64,000 nucleotides of DNA, from contig CAVTAL010000035.1 in NCBI GenBank assembly GCA_963732635.1, positions 310,001 to 374,000 of the forward strand, written 5' to 3'. Origin of the DNA: JAKFWF01 sp963732635. GTDB taxonomy: Bacteria; Pseudomonadota; Alphaproteobacteria; Rhizobiales; Hyphomicrobiaceae. The position numbers and the translations under genes are program-made. The notes beneath the pieces were generated by a model, which worked only from the letters and a program-made list of their open reading frames with translations, searched no databases and was not told the origin of the DNA. Below, piece after piece: positions 43,419-52,309 of this stretch. Position 1 is the first letter of the stretch; every line of letters starts with the position of its first letter.

Positions 43419-44733
43419 ATGACCGATAAAGTCGCACCCGCCTACGAGTACGATGCCGCGCGCGTCGGCAGGTTGAAGGCCGGCTATGTGCGCGGCGGTC
43501 CGCTGCAGCGCGAGTTCTATACGGACGCGCAGGTCTTCAACGCCGACCTTGACCGGATCTGGCGCCGGCATTGGCTTTATGCCGGCCACGCCTGCCAGAT
43601 CCCGAATGCCGGCGACTGGATGACTTGGAACGTCGGTCGCGACGCCATCGTGATGACCCGAGGCGCGGACGGCGACGTTCGCGCCTTTCACAATACGTGC
43701 CGGCATCGTGGCGCCCGCATATGTAACGATGAGCATGGCAACGGGCGCTCGCTTACATGCCCCTATCACGCCTGGACCTACGAACTCGATGGCAGGCTTG
43801 CGCACGCCGACCGAACGTGAATTCGGCATTCACCAATCGCAGCTGGGTTTGAAGCCAGTCGCGGTGAAGGATCTCGGTGGCGTGCTGTTTGTCGCGCTAG
43901 ACACCGCGCCGGTGTCGTTCGACGAAGGCGCGGCCGAGATCGCCGCGCAAATGCAGCATCAAGGTTTCGCGGATGCAAAAATTGCAAGCACGAGGCGCTA
44001 CGTCGTCGAAGCCAACTGGAAGCTCGTGTTCGAGAACAATCGCGAGTGCTACCACTGCGACATTGCCCATCCTGAGTACGTGAAGGGCACCTATGACACG
44101 GCGCGCTTCCATGCAGCTGACCTGCCCGAAGTCGAACGGCAGACGGCACTGGCAAACGAGCGGTTCGAATTGCTCGGTCTCGGTGCGGCCGTGGCTGCGT
44201 CCGACATGACTGGCAAGTATTGGCGTGTCACCCGTGCGCCGCTCATGGAAGGCTGGAAAACTCAAAGTCTCGATGGCACGCCGATCGCGCCGCTGATGGG
44301 CACGTTCCGTGTCCGCGACAAGTGGAGCGATGGCACGCTACGCGCCACCGTATTTCCGAACTTCTGGCAACACGCCAGTGACGATCATGCCGTCGCGACC
44401 CGCCTGACGCCGCTGACGCCGTCCACCACCCAAGTCGACGTTTCGTGGTTCGTGCACAAGGACGCGGTCGAGGGACGGGACTACAACCTCGCAAAGCTTC
44501 TTCCGTTCTGGCAGCGAACGTCGGAACAAGATTGGGTGATCTGCAAGGCCAATCAGGCTGGCGTTTCATCGCCAGCATACATCCCGGGCCCCTATTCGAA
44601 GATGCGCGAAACCAACGTGCAGCAGTTCGTCGATTGGTACTTGAGCGCGCTCGATGTCGGTCAGCCCGAAGCCAATCAGCCCGCCAAGCCAAAATTGCGC
44701 TCGGTCGGATTCAAGGATCGTCCCGGTGTCTGA
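43419..44733 (+). pseudogene. Rieske non-heme iron oxygenase alpha subunit in the AEP cluster, frameshifted
   Basis: A ring-hydroxylating-type oxygenase of about 438 residues when corrected. The N-terminal Rieske domain has CRHRGA and CPYHAWTYELDG, the two Cys-x-His pairs. One extra T near 43798 (AGGCTTGCG for AGGCTGCG) shifts the frame just after DGRL; the next frame continues with RTPTEREFGIHQ and the catalytic domain, including NNRECYHCDIAHPEYVKG with the 2-His site and the bridging region. Its stop overlaps the start of the FAD oxidoreductase gene. In AEP gene clusters such oxygenases probably demethylate or hydroxylate modified AEP; this is inference. Members of the family also act on choline-like and betaine-like quaternary amines. 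Confidence 0.85.
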
Positions 44734-45970
44734 ACAGCTTGTGGGTCAAGCAAAAATTGTGATTATCGGTGCCGGTGCCATTGGGTGCTCGCTTGCGATG
44801 CACCTCGCCCGCGCCGGTGAGCGCGATGTCGTGGTACTGGAGAAGCACGCGATCACCCACGGCTCAACTTGGCATGCGGCAGGTCTGGTCGGCCAATATC
44901 GCTCGGCCGAAGATCTAACTCGTTTGATGCAGGCGTCCGTCAAGGTGCTGGACGAAATTCAGGCCGGCACGCCGATCGACTGGCACCCTGTCGGATCGCT
45001 ACGGATTGCTTCCTCGAGGGCGCGGCTAGATGAGTACAAGGCAGCCGCGCCGATCGCTCGACGCTATGGAGTAGGCTTCGAGGTGGTCGATGCGGCCGAG
45101 GCGCGCCGGCTGTTTCCGCTGATTTCCACTGACGGGGTCCATGGCGCCGCATTCGTGCCTGGCGATGGTTATGTCGATCCAACTAGCCTTACCAATGCCT
45201 ATGCTAGCCGCGCGCGCGCCGACGGCGTAAGGTTCCTCGAACGCGTTACCGTCACGGGTTCGAAGCGACGGGGCGATCGGGTCATTGCAATTGTCACCGA
45301 CCGTGGCGAAATCAATTGCGAGACTGTGGTGCTTGCCACTGGCGTCTGGGGACGTCCGGTTGGACGCATGCTCGGTGTCGATGTCGCCGTGGCTGCTCTC
45401 GAGCACCAATACGCAGTGACGGAAAAATCTAATCGCATTGAACCAGGATTGCCTGCCCTACGCGATCCGGACCTCAACTTTTATCTGAAGCCCGAGGTCG
45501 GCGCCGTTGCGATCGGCGGGTGGGAGCCGGCTACCACTCCTGCGTGCGCCGGCGACATGCCACAATCATTCGGACGCGAATTGCTGCCAAATCAACTCGA
45601 TCGACTGGCGCCGATCCTTGAGGCCGCCACCGGGCGCATTCCGATCGTCGGCGAACTGGGCCTGCGGACCATTATCAACGGTCCAATTCCGGTGACGCCT
45701 GATGGCGAACCGATCCTCGGACCGGCACCGGACGCGGCGAACGTGTGGTTGGCGGCTGGATTTACTTCAGGCATTGCAGCATCGGGCGGCGCTGGTCGCG
45801 TTCTGTCCGATTGGATCGTGAATGGCGCCCCGACTTTCCCGGTACCCAGTTTAAGTCCGACCCGGTTCGGTAAACTGGCGTGTGATCTAAATGCGCTTAA
45901 CGCCCGGGCAATTGCTGCCTATGCGGGCTACTACGGCCTTGGTGCAGCACATCAAAAGTCGCTGGCGTAG
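44726..45970 (+). CDS. FAD-dependent amine oxidoreductase (DAO family) in the AEP cluster
   Basis: A 414-residue DAO-fold flavoprotein. The N-terminal FAD motif is IVIIGAGAIGCSLAMHLA, followed by HGSTWHAAGLVGQYR, which is typical of sarcosine and dimethylglycine dehydrogenase-like proteins, and the C-terminal GLRTIINGPIPVTPDGEPILGP segment with AGFTSGIAASGGAGRVLSDW. GTG 44726 overlaps the Rieske stop by eight bases, so the two are coupled. Published work on AEP clusters describes FAD oxidoreductases (named Pbf proteins) that release phosphonoacetaldehyde from N-methylated AEP; which one this is I cannot tell. No separate electron-transfer subunit is visible. Confidence 0.85.
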   Translation: MSEQLVGQAKIVIIGAGAIGCSLAMHLARAGERDVVVLEKHAITHGSTWHAAGLVGQYRSAEDLTRLMQASVKVLDEIQAGTPIDWHPVGSLRIASSRARLDEYKAAAPIARRYGVGFEVVDAAEARRLFPLISTDGVHGAAFVPGDGYVDPTSLTNAYASRARADGVRFLERVTVTGSKRRGDRVIAIVTDRGEINCETVVLATGVWGRPVGRMLGVDVAVAALEHQYAVTEKSNRIEPGLPALRDPDLNFYLKPEVGAVAIGGWEPATTPACAGDMPQSFGRELLPNQLDRLAPILEAATGRIPIVGELGLRTIINGPIPVTPDGEPILGPAPDAANVWLAAGFTSGIAASGGAGRVLSDWIVNGAPTFPVPSLSPTRFGKLACDLNALNARAIAAYAGYYGLGAAHQKSLA

Positions 45971-46061
45971 GAGGCAGGGGTCATCGTACCGTCATGTGCG
46001 AGGATTACCGGGCATCCGGTGCATTCGTTCCGTTGTGTCGTCAGAAAAAGGGGAGAACTCG

Positions 46062-47093
46062 ATGTTGAAACGCTTGATTAAAGGTGGCCTTACGGCGGCC
46101 GCCGTCCTGGCTGTCGGTGTCATGCCGGCGCTGGCGCAGAAGACCACGGTAACGGTTTATACCGCGCTCGAAAACGATCAGGTCGCACCCTACAAGGCAG
46201 CCTTTGAGGCAGAGAACCCAAATATCGAGATCTCATGGGTTCGTGACTCGACCGGCGTCATCACTGCCCGCTTCCTGGCCGAGAAGGACAATCCCAAGGC
46301 CGACGTGGTGTGGGGCCTCGCCGCCACCAGTCTGTTGTTGTTCAAGAAGCAGGGCCTACTCGAATCTTATACGCCCGCTGGATTCGCCGCTTTGAAACCG
46401 GCCTACAAGGACGCAGAGGGCACCCCCGCCTGGACCGGCATGGACGCTTGGCTTGCGGTCGTCTGTTACAACACCACCGAGGGTGCAAAGGCGAAAGCAA
46501 CGAAGCCTGGAACGTGGGCTGATCTCACGAAGCCTGAGTTCAAAGGCCAAGTCGTGATGCCGCATCCAGCTTCGTCCGGCACTGGATATCTCGCGATTGC
46601 GGCTTGGCTACAAATCATGGGCGAGGAAAAGGGCTGGGCGTTCATGGATAAGCTCCATGACAACATCGCCGTCTACACCCATTCCGGTTCCGCGCCTTGC
46701 GTGCAGGCCGCCAAGGGTGAACGTCTGGTCGGTATCGGCTTCGACATGCGCGGCGCCTCGGAGAAGACCAAGGGCGCGCCAATTGATCTCGTCGTTCCGA
46801 GCGAGGGCGTGGGCTGGGACATGGAAGCAACCGCGATCGTCAAGGGCACCAAGCATCTCGATGCTGCAAAGAAGGTTGCCGACTTCGCCGCGTCCAAGTC
46901 TGCGAACGAGAAGCTCTATGCCAAGTACTATGCGCTCGTCGCGCATCCGGACGTGAAAGCCGCTCCGCCGAACTATCCAGGCGATGGCGAAGCCAAGATG
47001 GCCAAGAACAACTTTGCCTGGATGGCCGAAAACCGCGAGCGGATTCTGAAAGAATGGTCGAAGCGTTACGAAAGCAAAGCGGCGCCTAAGTAA
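46062..47093 (+). CDS. Putative 2-aminoethylphosphonate ABC transporter substrate-binding protein
   Basis: A 343-residue periplasmic binding protein with a signal peptide (LKRLIKGGLTAAAVLAVGVM, cleavage after ALAQ). The mature start TTVTVYTALENDQVAPYKAAFE and the segment WVRDSTGVITARFLAEKDNPKADVVWG resemble iron- and phosphonate-type type 2 binding proteins of the PhnS2/AphX group. ATG 46062 follows AAAGGGGAGAA. It comes first in a binding protein-ATPase-permease set directly after the amine oxidoreductase, so AEP or a modified AEP is the likely ligand. Fe3+ binding proteins share the fold and would be the alternative, but the phn neighbours argue for phosphonate. Confidence 0.88.
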   Translation: MLKRLIKGGLTAAAVLAVGVMPALAQKTTVTVYTALENDQVAPYKAAFEAENPNIEISWVRDSTGVITARFLAEKDNPKADVVWGLAATSLLLFKKQGLLESYTPAGFAALKPAYKDAEGTPAWTGMDAWLAVVCYNTTEGAKAKATKPGTWADLTKPEFKGQVVMPHPASSGTGYLAIAAWLQIMGEEKGWAFMDKLHDNIAVYTHSGSAPCVQAAKGERLVGIGFDMRGASEKTKGAPIDLVVPSEGVGWDMEATAIVKGTKHLDAAKKVADFAASKSANEKLYAKYYALVAHPDVKAAPPNYPGDGEAKMAKNNFAWMAENRERILKEWSKRYESKAAPK

Positions 47094-47112
47094 GGCTGCG
47101 TTGAGCATAGAT

Positions 47113-47152
47113 AGGTTATGGCGGGTTGGACGTCGGTCCCCCGCCATGACCT
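47113..47152 (+). other. Stem-loop between binding-protein and ATPase genes
   Basis: AGGTTATGGCGGG (47113-47125) pairs with CCCGCCATGACCT (47140-47152), 13 bp with one wobble, and a 14-base loop. It follows the binding-protein stop by 19 bases and has no U-run. Such hairpins often stabilise the upstream message so that binding protein exceeds the ATPase and permease. Confidence 0.6.
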
Positions 47153-47216
47153 GAATTTGGCCGGGCTGAGTGGCCGGACCAAACGTACATGATTTTCGAT
47201 CGGATCGAGCGGGCAC

Positions 47217-48353
47217 ATGCTGCAGAGTTTGGAACGAAGTGGCGCGATCGCCGGTAGCGACAGCTTGAGGCCGCACCTGCGGATCCGTGATGTTACAAAA
47301 CTTTTCGGCCAGTTTACGGCGCTTAAATCGGTTTCACTCGACGTGATGCAAGGCGAGCTCGTTTGCTTCCTGGGGCCATCCGGCTGTGGCAAGACCACCC
47401 TGCTTCGCGCCATTGCGGGCCTCGATATCCAGAGTCAAGGCACCATCGAAATAGCTGGTCGTGATGTTTCCAACTTGCCACCAGCCGAGCGCGATTTCGG
47501 CATCGTGTTTCAGTCATATGCCTTGTTTCCTAACCTCACGATCGCGGACAATGTCGGCTACGGCCTCGTTAATCGAGGATGGAACAAGGCCAAGCGACGC
47601 GAGCGTGTCACCGAGCTTCTGGCTCTCGTCGGCCTTGGCGATCAGGGTATCAAATATCCGGTGCAATTGTCCGGCGGACAGCAGCAGCGCGTCGCGCTAG
47701 CGCGCGCCCTCGCAACCTCACCGTCGCTACTGCTATTGGATGAACCACTTTCGGCACTTGATGCGCGTGTGCGCGTACGGCTGCGCGAGGAAATCAAGTC
47801 ACTGCAACGCCGGCTTGGCATCACCACCATCATGGTGACGCACGACCAGGAAGAGGCATTGGCGATGGCCGATCGGATCGTGGTCATGAACCACGGCATC
47901 ATCGATCAGGTCGGTACGCCCGCTGAGGTATATGGAACGCCACGCACCGCCTTCGTGGCCGATTTCGTTGGCACCATGACGTTTCTGGACGGCGAAATGG
48001 CGGCGGACCGCAAAGTGCGCATCGCCGGTGTCGATCTGACCTGCGCCGGTGACGGTGGAATGAAGGTGGGCAGCAAGGTCAGGATCGGCTTCCGCCCGGA
48101 AGAGGTGCAAGTTCGGGGCATCGGCGCGGGAACCGAGAACATCATGCAGGCGCATGTGCACGATCTCGAATACTTGGGCGCCTTTTGCCGGGCGACACTA
48201 GGCCTGCCGGCGGCGCCCGAGTTGGTGCTAACCGCCGATTTCTCCGCCAACGCCATGCGTGACCTTGATATTCGCGGCGGCCAGGATATCCAAATTGCAC
48301 TTCCGCCGCCGGCTCTGCGCGTGTTCCCTGCCAATGCCGAGGTCGCCTCGTGA
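47217..48353 (+). CDS. Putative 2-aminoethylphosphonate ABC transporter ATP-binding protein
   Basis: A 378-residue ATPase: Walker A GPSGCGKTT near residue 57, Q-loop VFQSYALFPNLT, signature LSGGQQQR, Walker B LLLLDEPLSALD and H-loop MVTHDQEEALAMAD. A C-terminal TOBE-type domain (from about 265) includes RIGFRPEEVQVRG. It is of the PhnT type, with Fe3+/spermidine relatives. ATG 47217 is used. The stop overlaps the permease start by four bases (GTGA), so both are coupled. It energises uptake through the fused permease that follows. Confidence 0.9.
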   Translation: MLQSLERSGAIAGSDSLRPHLRIRDVTKLFGQFTALKSVSLDVMQGELVCFLGPSGCGKTTLLRAIAGLDIQSQGTIEIAGRDVSNLPPAERDFGIVFQSYALFPNLTIADNVGYGLVNRGWNKAKRRERVTELLALVGLGDQGIKYPVQLSGGQQQRVALARALATSPSLLLLDEPLSALDARVRVRLREEIKSLQRRLGITTIMVTHDQEEALAMADRIVVMNHGIIDQVGTPAEVYGTPRTAFVADFVGTMTFLDGEMAADRKVRIAGVDLTCAGDGGMKVGSKVRIGFRPEEVQVRGIGAGTENIMQAHVHDLEYLGAFCRATLGLPAAPELVLTADFSANAMRDLDIRGGQDIQIALPPPALRVFPANAEVAS

Positions 48354-50047
48354 CCATCGCCGCTGCATCGCCGCTCGCCGTCAAGCGCAAGCTTTCACGC
48401 GACGACATCATTGTTGGGTTTGCGCTGGTGTCACTGGTTGCATTCTTGCTGCTGGTTATCGCGGTGCCGCTTGGCATCCTGCTGTCGAAGAGCTTCCAGA
48501 ACAACAAGGGCGAGTTCGTTGGACTGGCAAACTACATTGTCTATTTCTCGACGCCGACACTGGTGGCTTCACTCTGGAATAGCATTTGGGTGGCATTGGT
48601 CACCACCGCGATCGTGATCCCGGTGAGCTTCGGCTACGCCTACGCGTTGAGTCGCACGATGATGCCGGCCAAGCCATTATTCTATGCCATGGCGCTACTG
48701 CCGTTGTTCGCGCCGTCGTTGCTATCGGCTATTTCCTTCATCTACATCTTCGGCAACCAGGGGTTTCTGAAAAGCTGGTTGATGGGTGGGCAGATCTACG
48801 GGCCGACGGGCATTATCATGGCTCAGGTGTTCTATTGCCTGCCGCATGCCATGCTGATCATCACCACCGCATTGTCGCTCGCCGACGGGCGGCTCTATGA
48901 GGCGGCGGACGCGCTTGGCACGTCTTCGTTCCGGGTGTTCCGAACGGTGACAATTCCGGGCGTGAAGTATGGCCTCGTCAGTGCTGCTTTTGTCGTATTC
49001 ACGCTGGTTGTCACAGACTTCGGTATCGCCAAGGTGATCGGCGGTCAATTCAACGTGCTTGCGACCGACGCCTACAAGCAGGTGGTTGGTCAGCAGAATT
49101 TCGAGATGGGCGCGGTTGTGGGTCTGGTGTTGTTGGCGCCGGCCGTAATTGCCTTCATCGTTGATCGTCGCATCCAACGCAAGCAGGTCGCGTTGCTATC
49201 GGCACGCGCGGTGCCGCTGGAGCCGAAGCCGCACAAGGTCAATGACCTGATCGCCACGGTCTACTGCCTGGTGGTCGGCGGTCTGGTGGTCGGCATTCTT
49301 GGCGTGGCGGTGTGGGCGTCGTTTGTTACCTACTGGCCCTATAACCTCTCGCTCAGTGTGAAAAACTATCGCTTCGGTGATTTCGAGCCCGCCGGATGGG
49401 GGCCCTATCTGACATCCCTCTCAATGGCCGGCCTCGCTTCCATGTTTGGCACCGCGATCGTTTTCATCGGGGCATATCTGATCGAGAAGGGCCAGACGTT
49501 TCGTGGGCTGCGCACCTTCGCGCATTTGCTGGCGATGCTGCCGATGGCGGTGCCGGGATTGGTGCTGGGGCTTGGCTACGTGTTCTTCATCAACGCCAAG
49601 TGGAACCCGCTCAATATTTTCTACGGCACCCTGGCTTTGCTGGCAGTAAATTCGATCGCGCATTTTTATACCACCGCGCACATTACGGCTGTGACCGCGC
49701 TGAAGCAGATCGACAACGAATTCGAGTTTGTTTCGGCATCGCTGAAAGTGCCGGTATGGCGGACGTTCCTGCGCGTGACGCTGCCGATCTGCATGCCGGC
49801 GGTGCTCGACGTCGCGGTCTACATGTTCGTCAATGCACTTACGACGGTATCGGCGGTGATCTTCCTGTACGGTGCGCATACTAAGCTCGCGGCGATTTCG
49901 ATCGTCCACATGGACGAAGCCGGGACCACCGCAGCAGCTGCCGCCATGGCGACCATCATCGTGCTGACGGCGATCGCGGCGAAGCTGCTACATCTGGCGA
50001 TTGATTACTTCGTGTTTGGCCGACTGCAGGCGTGGCGCAAGCGCTGA
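48350..50047 (+). CDS. Fused two-domain permease of the putative AEP ABC transporter
   Basis: A 565-residue inner-membrane protein with about twelve helices in two binding-protein-dependent permease domains (residues about 60-270 and 340-560). Each has its own EAA-type loop: EAADALGTSSFRVFRTVTIPG and VSASLKVPVWRTFLRVTLPI. In many systems these are separate PhnU and PhnV chains; here they are one chain, as in AphU/FbpB-type permeases. GTG 48350 overlaps the ATPase stop by four bases. The fusion means one ATPase dimer pairs with one permease monomer. Confidence 0.92.
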   Translation: MTIAAASPLAVKRKLSRDDIIVGFALVSLVAFLLLVIAVPLGILLSKSFQNNKGEFVGLANYIVYFSTPTLVASLWNSIWVALVTTAIVIPVSFGYAYALSRTMMPAKPLFYAMALLPLFAPSLLSAISFIYIFGNQGFLKSWLMGGQIYGPTGIIMAQVFYCLPHAMLIITTALSLADGRLYEAADALGTSSFRVFRTVTIPGVKYGLVSAAFVVFTLVVTDFGIAKVIGGQFNVLATDAYKQVVGQQNFEMGAVVGLVLLAPAVIAFIVDRRIQRKQVALLSARAVPLEPKPHKVNDLIATVYCLVVGGLVVGILGVAVWASFVTYWPYNLSLSVKNYRFGDFEPAGWGPYLTSLSMAGLASMFGTAIVFIGAYLIEKGQTFRGLRTFAHLLAMLPMAVPGLVLGLGYVFFINAKWNPLNIFYGTLALLAVNSIAHFYTTAHITAVTALKQIDNEFEFVSASLKVPVWRTFLRVTLPICMPAVLDVAVYMFVNALTTVSAVIFLYGAHTKLAAISIVHMDEAGTTAAAAAMATIIVLTAIAAKLLHLAIDYFVFGRLQAWRKR

Positions 50048-50061
50048 ACTCGGGAGCTTCG

Positions 50062-51456
50062 ATGATGTCGTCGCACAAGGACGTCGCGCAATCGGAGAGC
50101 GATACCAACCTGACCGGTCGGCGCGCCGCGTGGCAGGCTAAAGCGCTTGATCAGGATACACGCACGCTGTTGGCCGAGGATGAGCGATATTTTTTGCGTC
50201 AATCGGTATCGACGCCCTGCCTCAATGCCATCGCCAAAGCCGAGGGCATTTGGATCGAGGACACCAGCGGCCGCCGCTATATGGATTTCCACGGCAACAA
50301 CGTACACCACATTGGCTATGGCCATCCGCGCCTGAAAAAGGCGATTGCCGATCAGATGGATGCACTGCCGTTCGCGCCACGACGCTATGCTTGTGACACC
50401 TCGGTGGCGCTCGCCCGCAAGCTAGCCGAGATTGCACCGGGTAATCTGTCGAAGGTTCTTTTTACCACTGGTGGTTCGGACGCGGTGGAAGTCGCGGTCA
50501 AGATCGCGCGAACAGCGACGGGTCGGCACAAGACCTTGTCGTTCTGGGATGCGTTCCATGGCGCAGGAACAGGCGCTTCGGCGTTGTCCGGCGAGACGCT
50601 GTTCCGCTCAGGACCGGCGGCACCGATGGTGGCGGGCGCCAGCCATACACCTCCGTTCGCCTGCTATCGCTGCCCGTTCGGTTATCCGGTCGATGGAGAT
50701 GGCCAGCCGCGGCTTGAGATCTGCAATACCCAGTGCGCTCGCATGGTCGACTACGTGTTGAGCCGCGAAGGTGACGTCGCTTGCGTGGTTGCCGAACCGG
50801 CCCGCGCAGTGCCGTATACGCCGCCGCCGGGCTTCTGGCGGTTGGTGCGCGAGGCCTGTCATCGCCATGGCGCCTTGCTGATCTTCGACGAGATTCCAAC
50901 CGGCCTCGGCAAGACCGGCAAGATGTTCGCCTGTGATCACGACGGCGTGGTGCCGGACATCCTGGTGATGGGTAAGGCGCTTGGTGGCGGGATATTGCCG
51001 ATTGCCGCTGTCATCACCCGCCCCGAACTCGACAACGGCAGCGACTGGGCATTCGGCCACTACACGCACGAGAAGAACCCCGTGAGCGCCCGCGCAGCAC
51101 TCACCACCATCGAGATCATCGAGGACGAGCGTCTGGTCGAGAATGCTGCCCGGGTCGGCGCGGTAGCGTTGGCGAAGCTGCAGGAAATGAAAAAGAAGCA
51201 CCGTGTGATCGGCGACGTGCGTGGCCGTGGCCTGCTGATCGGCGTCGATCTCGTCATCGATCGGGACAGCAAGGCGCCGGCCAATGACCTCGCTGAGGAG
51301 GTGATGTATCGCGCCCTCGATGGTGGCCTGTCATTCAAGACCACGATGGGCAATGTGCTGACATTGACGCCGCCGCTCACAATTTCCGAACCGCAGATGC
51401 TGGCGGCGCTCGATATCGTCGACGCGGCGCTTGACGCGGCTCAGGCCGGCGCTTGA
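50062..51456 (+). CDS. Class III PLP enzyme, probable (R)-1-hydroxy-2-aminoethylphosphonate ammonia-lyase (PbfA-like)
   Basis: A 464-residue class III aminotransferase-fold protein. The PLP lysine is in LVMGKALGGGILPIAA; FDEIPTGLGKTGKMFACDHDG precedes it, with IPTG in place of the usual VQTG. In AEP clusters a protein of this kind, PbfA, removes ammonia from (R)-1-hydroxy-AEP to yield phosphonoacetaldehyde, which would feed PhnY. The unusual cysteine-rich segment FACYRCPFGYP and EICNTQCARM near residue 205 could be a metal or structural site. ATG 50062 follows CGGGAGC by four bases. An aminotransferase role on AEP itself is less likely because phnW is present. Confidence 0.8.
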   Translation: MMSSHKDVAQSESDTNLTGRRAAWQAKALDQDTRTLLAEDERYFLRQSVSTPCLNAIAKAEGIWIEDTSGRRYMDFHGNNVHHIGYGHPRLKKAIADQMDALPFAPRRYACDTSVALARKLAEIAPGNLSKVLFTTGGSDAVEVAVKIARTATGRHKTLSFWDAFHGAGTGASALSGETLFRSGPAAPMVAGASHTPPFACYRCPFGYPVDGDGQPRLEICNTQCARMVDYVLSREGDVACVVAEPARAVPYTPPPGFWRLVREACHRHGALLIFDEIPTGLGKTGKMFACDHDGVVPDILVMGKALGGGILPIAAVITRPELDNGSDWAFGHYTHEKNPVSARAALTTIEIIEDERLVENAARVGAVALAKLQEMKKKHRVIGDVRGRGLLIGVDLVIDRDSKAPANDLAEEVMYRALDGGLSFKTTMGNVLTLTPPLTISEPQMLAALDIVDAALDAAQAGA

Positions 51457-51522
51457 GGCATGCCACAGCCGGATCGACCGTGCTAGCGTGCCGAAAAATC
51501 ATCACAGGCGAGGAGTGTTCCC

Positions 51523-52306
51523 ATGGCTCTGATCAGCAATCCGACGCGCGAGCGGTTGAAAAAGGGTGAGGTCGCGATCGGTGTCGGCTTGCGTCAGGCC
51601 CGCACCGTCGACATCGCGCCGATCATGCGTGAGTTCGGGCTATGACTGGTTGTTCGTCGATCTTGAGCACGCCTCCATGGACCTCGACATGGCGACGCAG
51701 ATTTCGGTCGCGGCCCTGGGTGCGGGTATTTCGTCCTTGGTTCGAGTGCCGCGTGGCCGTTACGATCTAGCAACGCGTGTGCTCGATGGCGGTGCCTGGG
51801 GCATCGTGATGCCGCACGTTGACACGGCCGAGGAAGCACGCGAGATCGTCGACAAATTGCGCTATCCACCGGCCGGACATCGATCCGTCTATGGCGCCAT
51901 GCCGCAGATCGGTTTCGCCTCGATGCCGATGGCCGAGGCCGCCGCCACAATCAATGCCAACATGCTCATCGTCTGCATGCTCGAATCGCCGACAGCGATC
52001 GCCAACGCGGATGCAATTGCTGCTGTGCCGGGGGTCGACGCCCTGTTGATCGGCTCCAGTGATCTGACGATGGAGATGGGCTTGCCCGGCCAGTTCTATC
52101 ATCCGGATGTGGTCAAGGCGTTCGAGAGCATGATTGCGGCGTGCAGGAAGCACGGCAAGTGGGCCGGCATCGGTGGCAACTATTCCGAGGAAGGCTTTCG
52201 CAAGTACATCGGCATGGGCGTGAGGCTCGTGCTCGCCGGCAGCGACCTCGGCTTCATGATGGCCGGCGCCAGAGGCACCACGAAGCTGATCCGCTCGATC
52301 GGATGA
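51523..52306 (+). pseudogene. HpcH/HpaI-type aldolase family protein, frameshifted
   Basis: A class II, metal-dependent aldolase of the HpcH/HpaI/citrate-lyase-like family, about 260 residues when corrected. It starts at ATG 51523 (MALISNPTRERLKKGEVAIG) after GAGGAG. One extra G in a GGG run at 51637-51639 (GAGTTCGGGCTATG for GAGTTCGGCTATG) creates an early stop; the next frame continues with GYDWLFVDLEHASMDLDMAT, the metal-binding CMLESPTAIAN with Glu, and DALLIGSSDLTMEMG. It lies on the phn strand, 66 bases after the PbfA-like gene. Its pyruvate-linked reaction could relate to hydroxy-aldehyde products, but that is a guess. Confidence 0.83.
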
Positions 52307-52309
52307 ATT

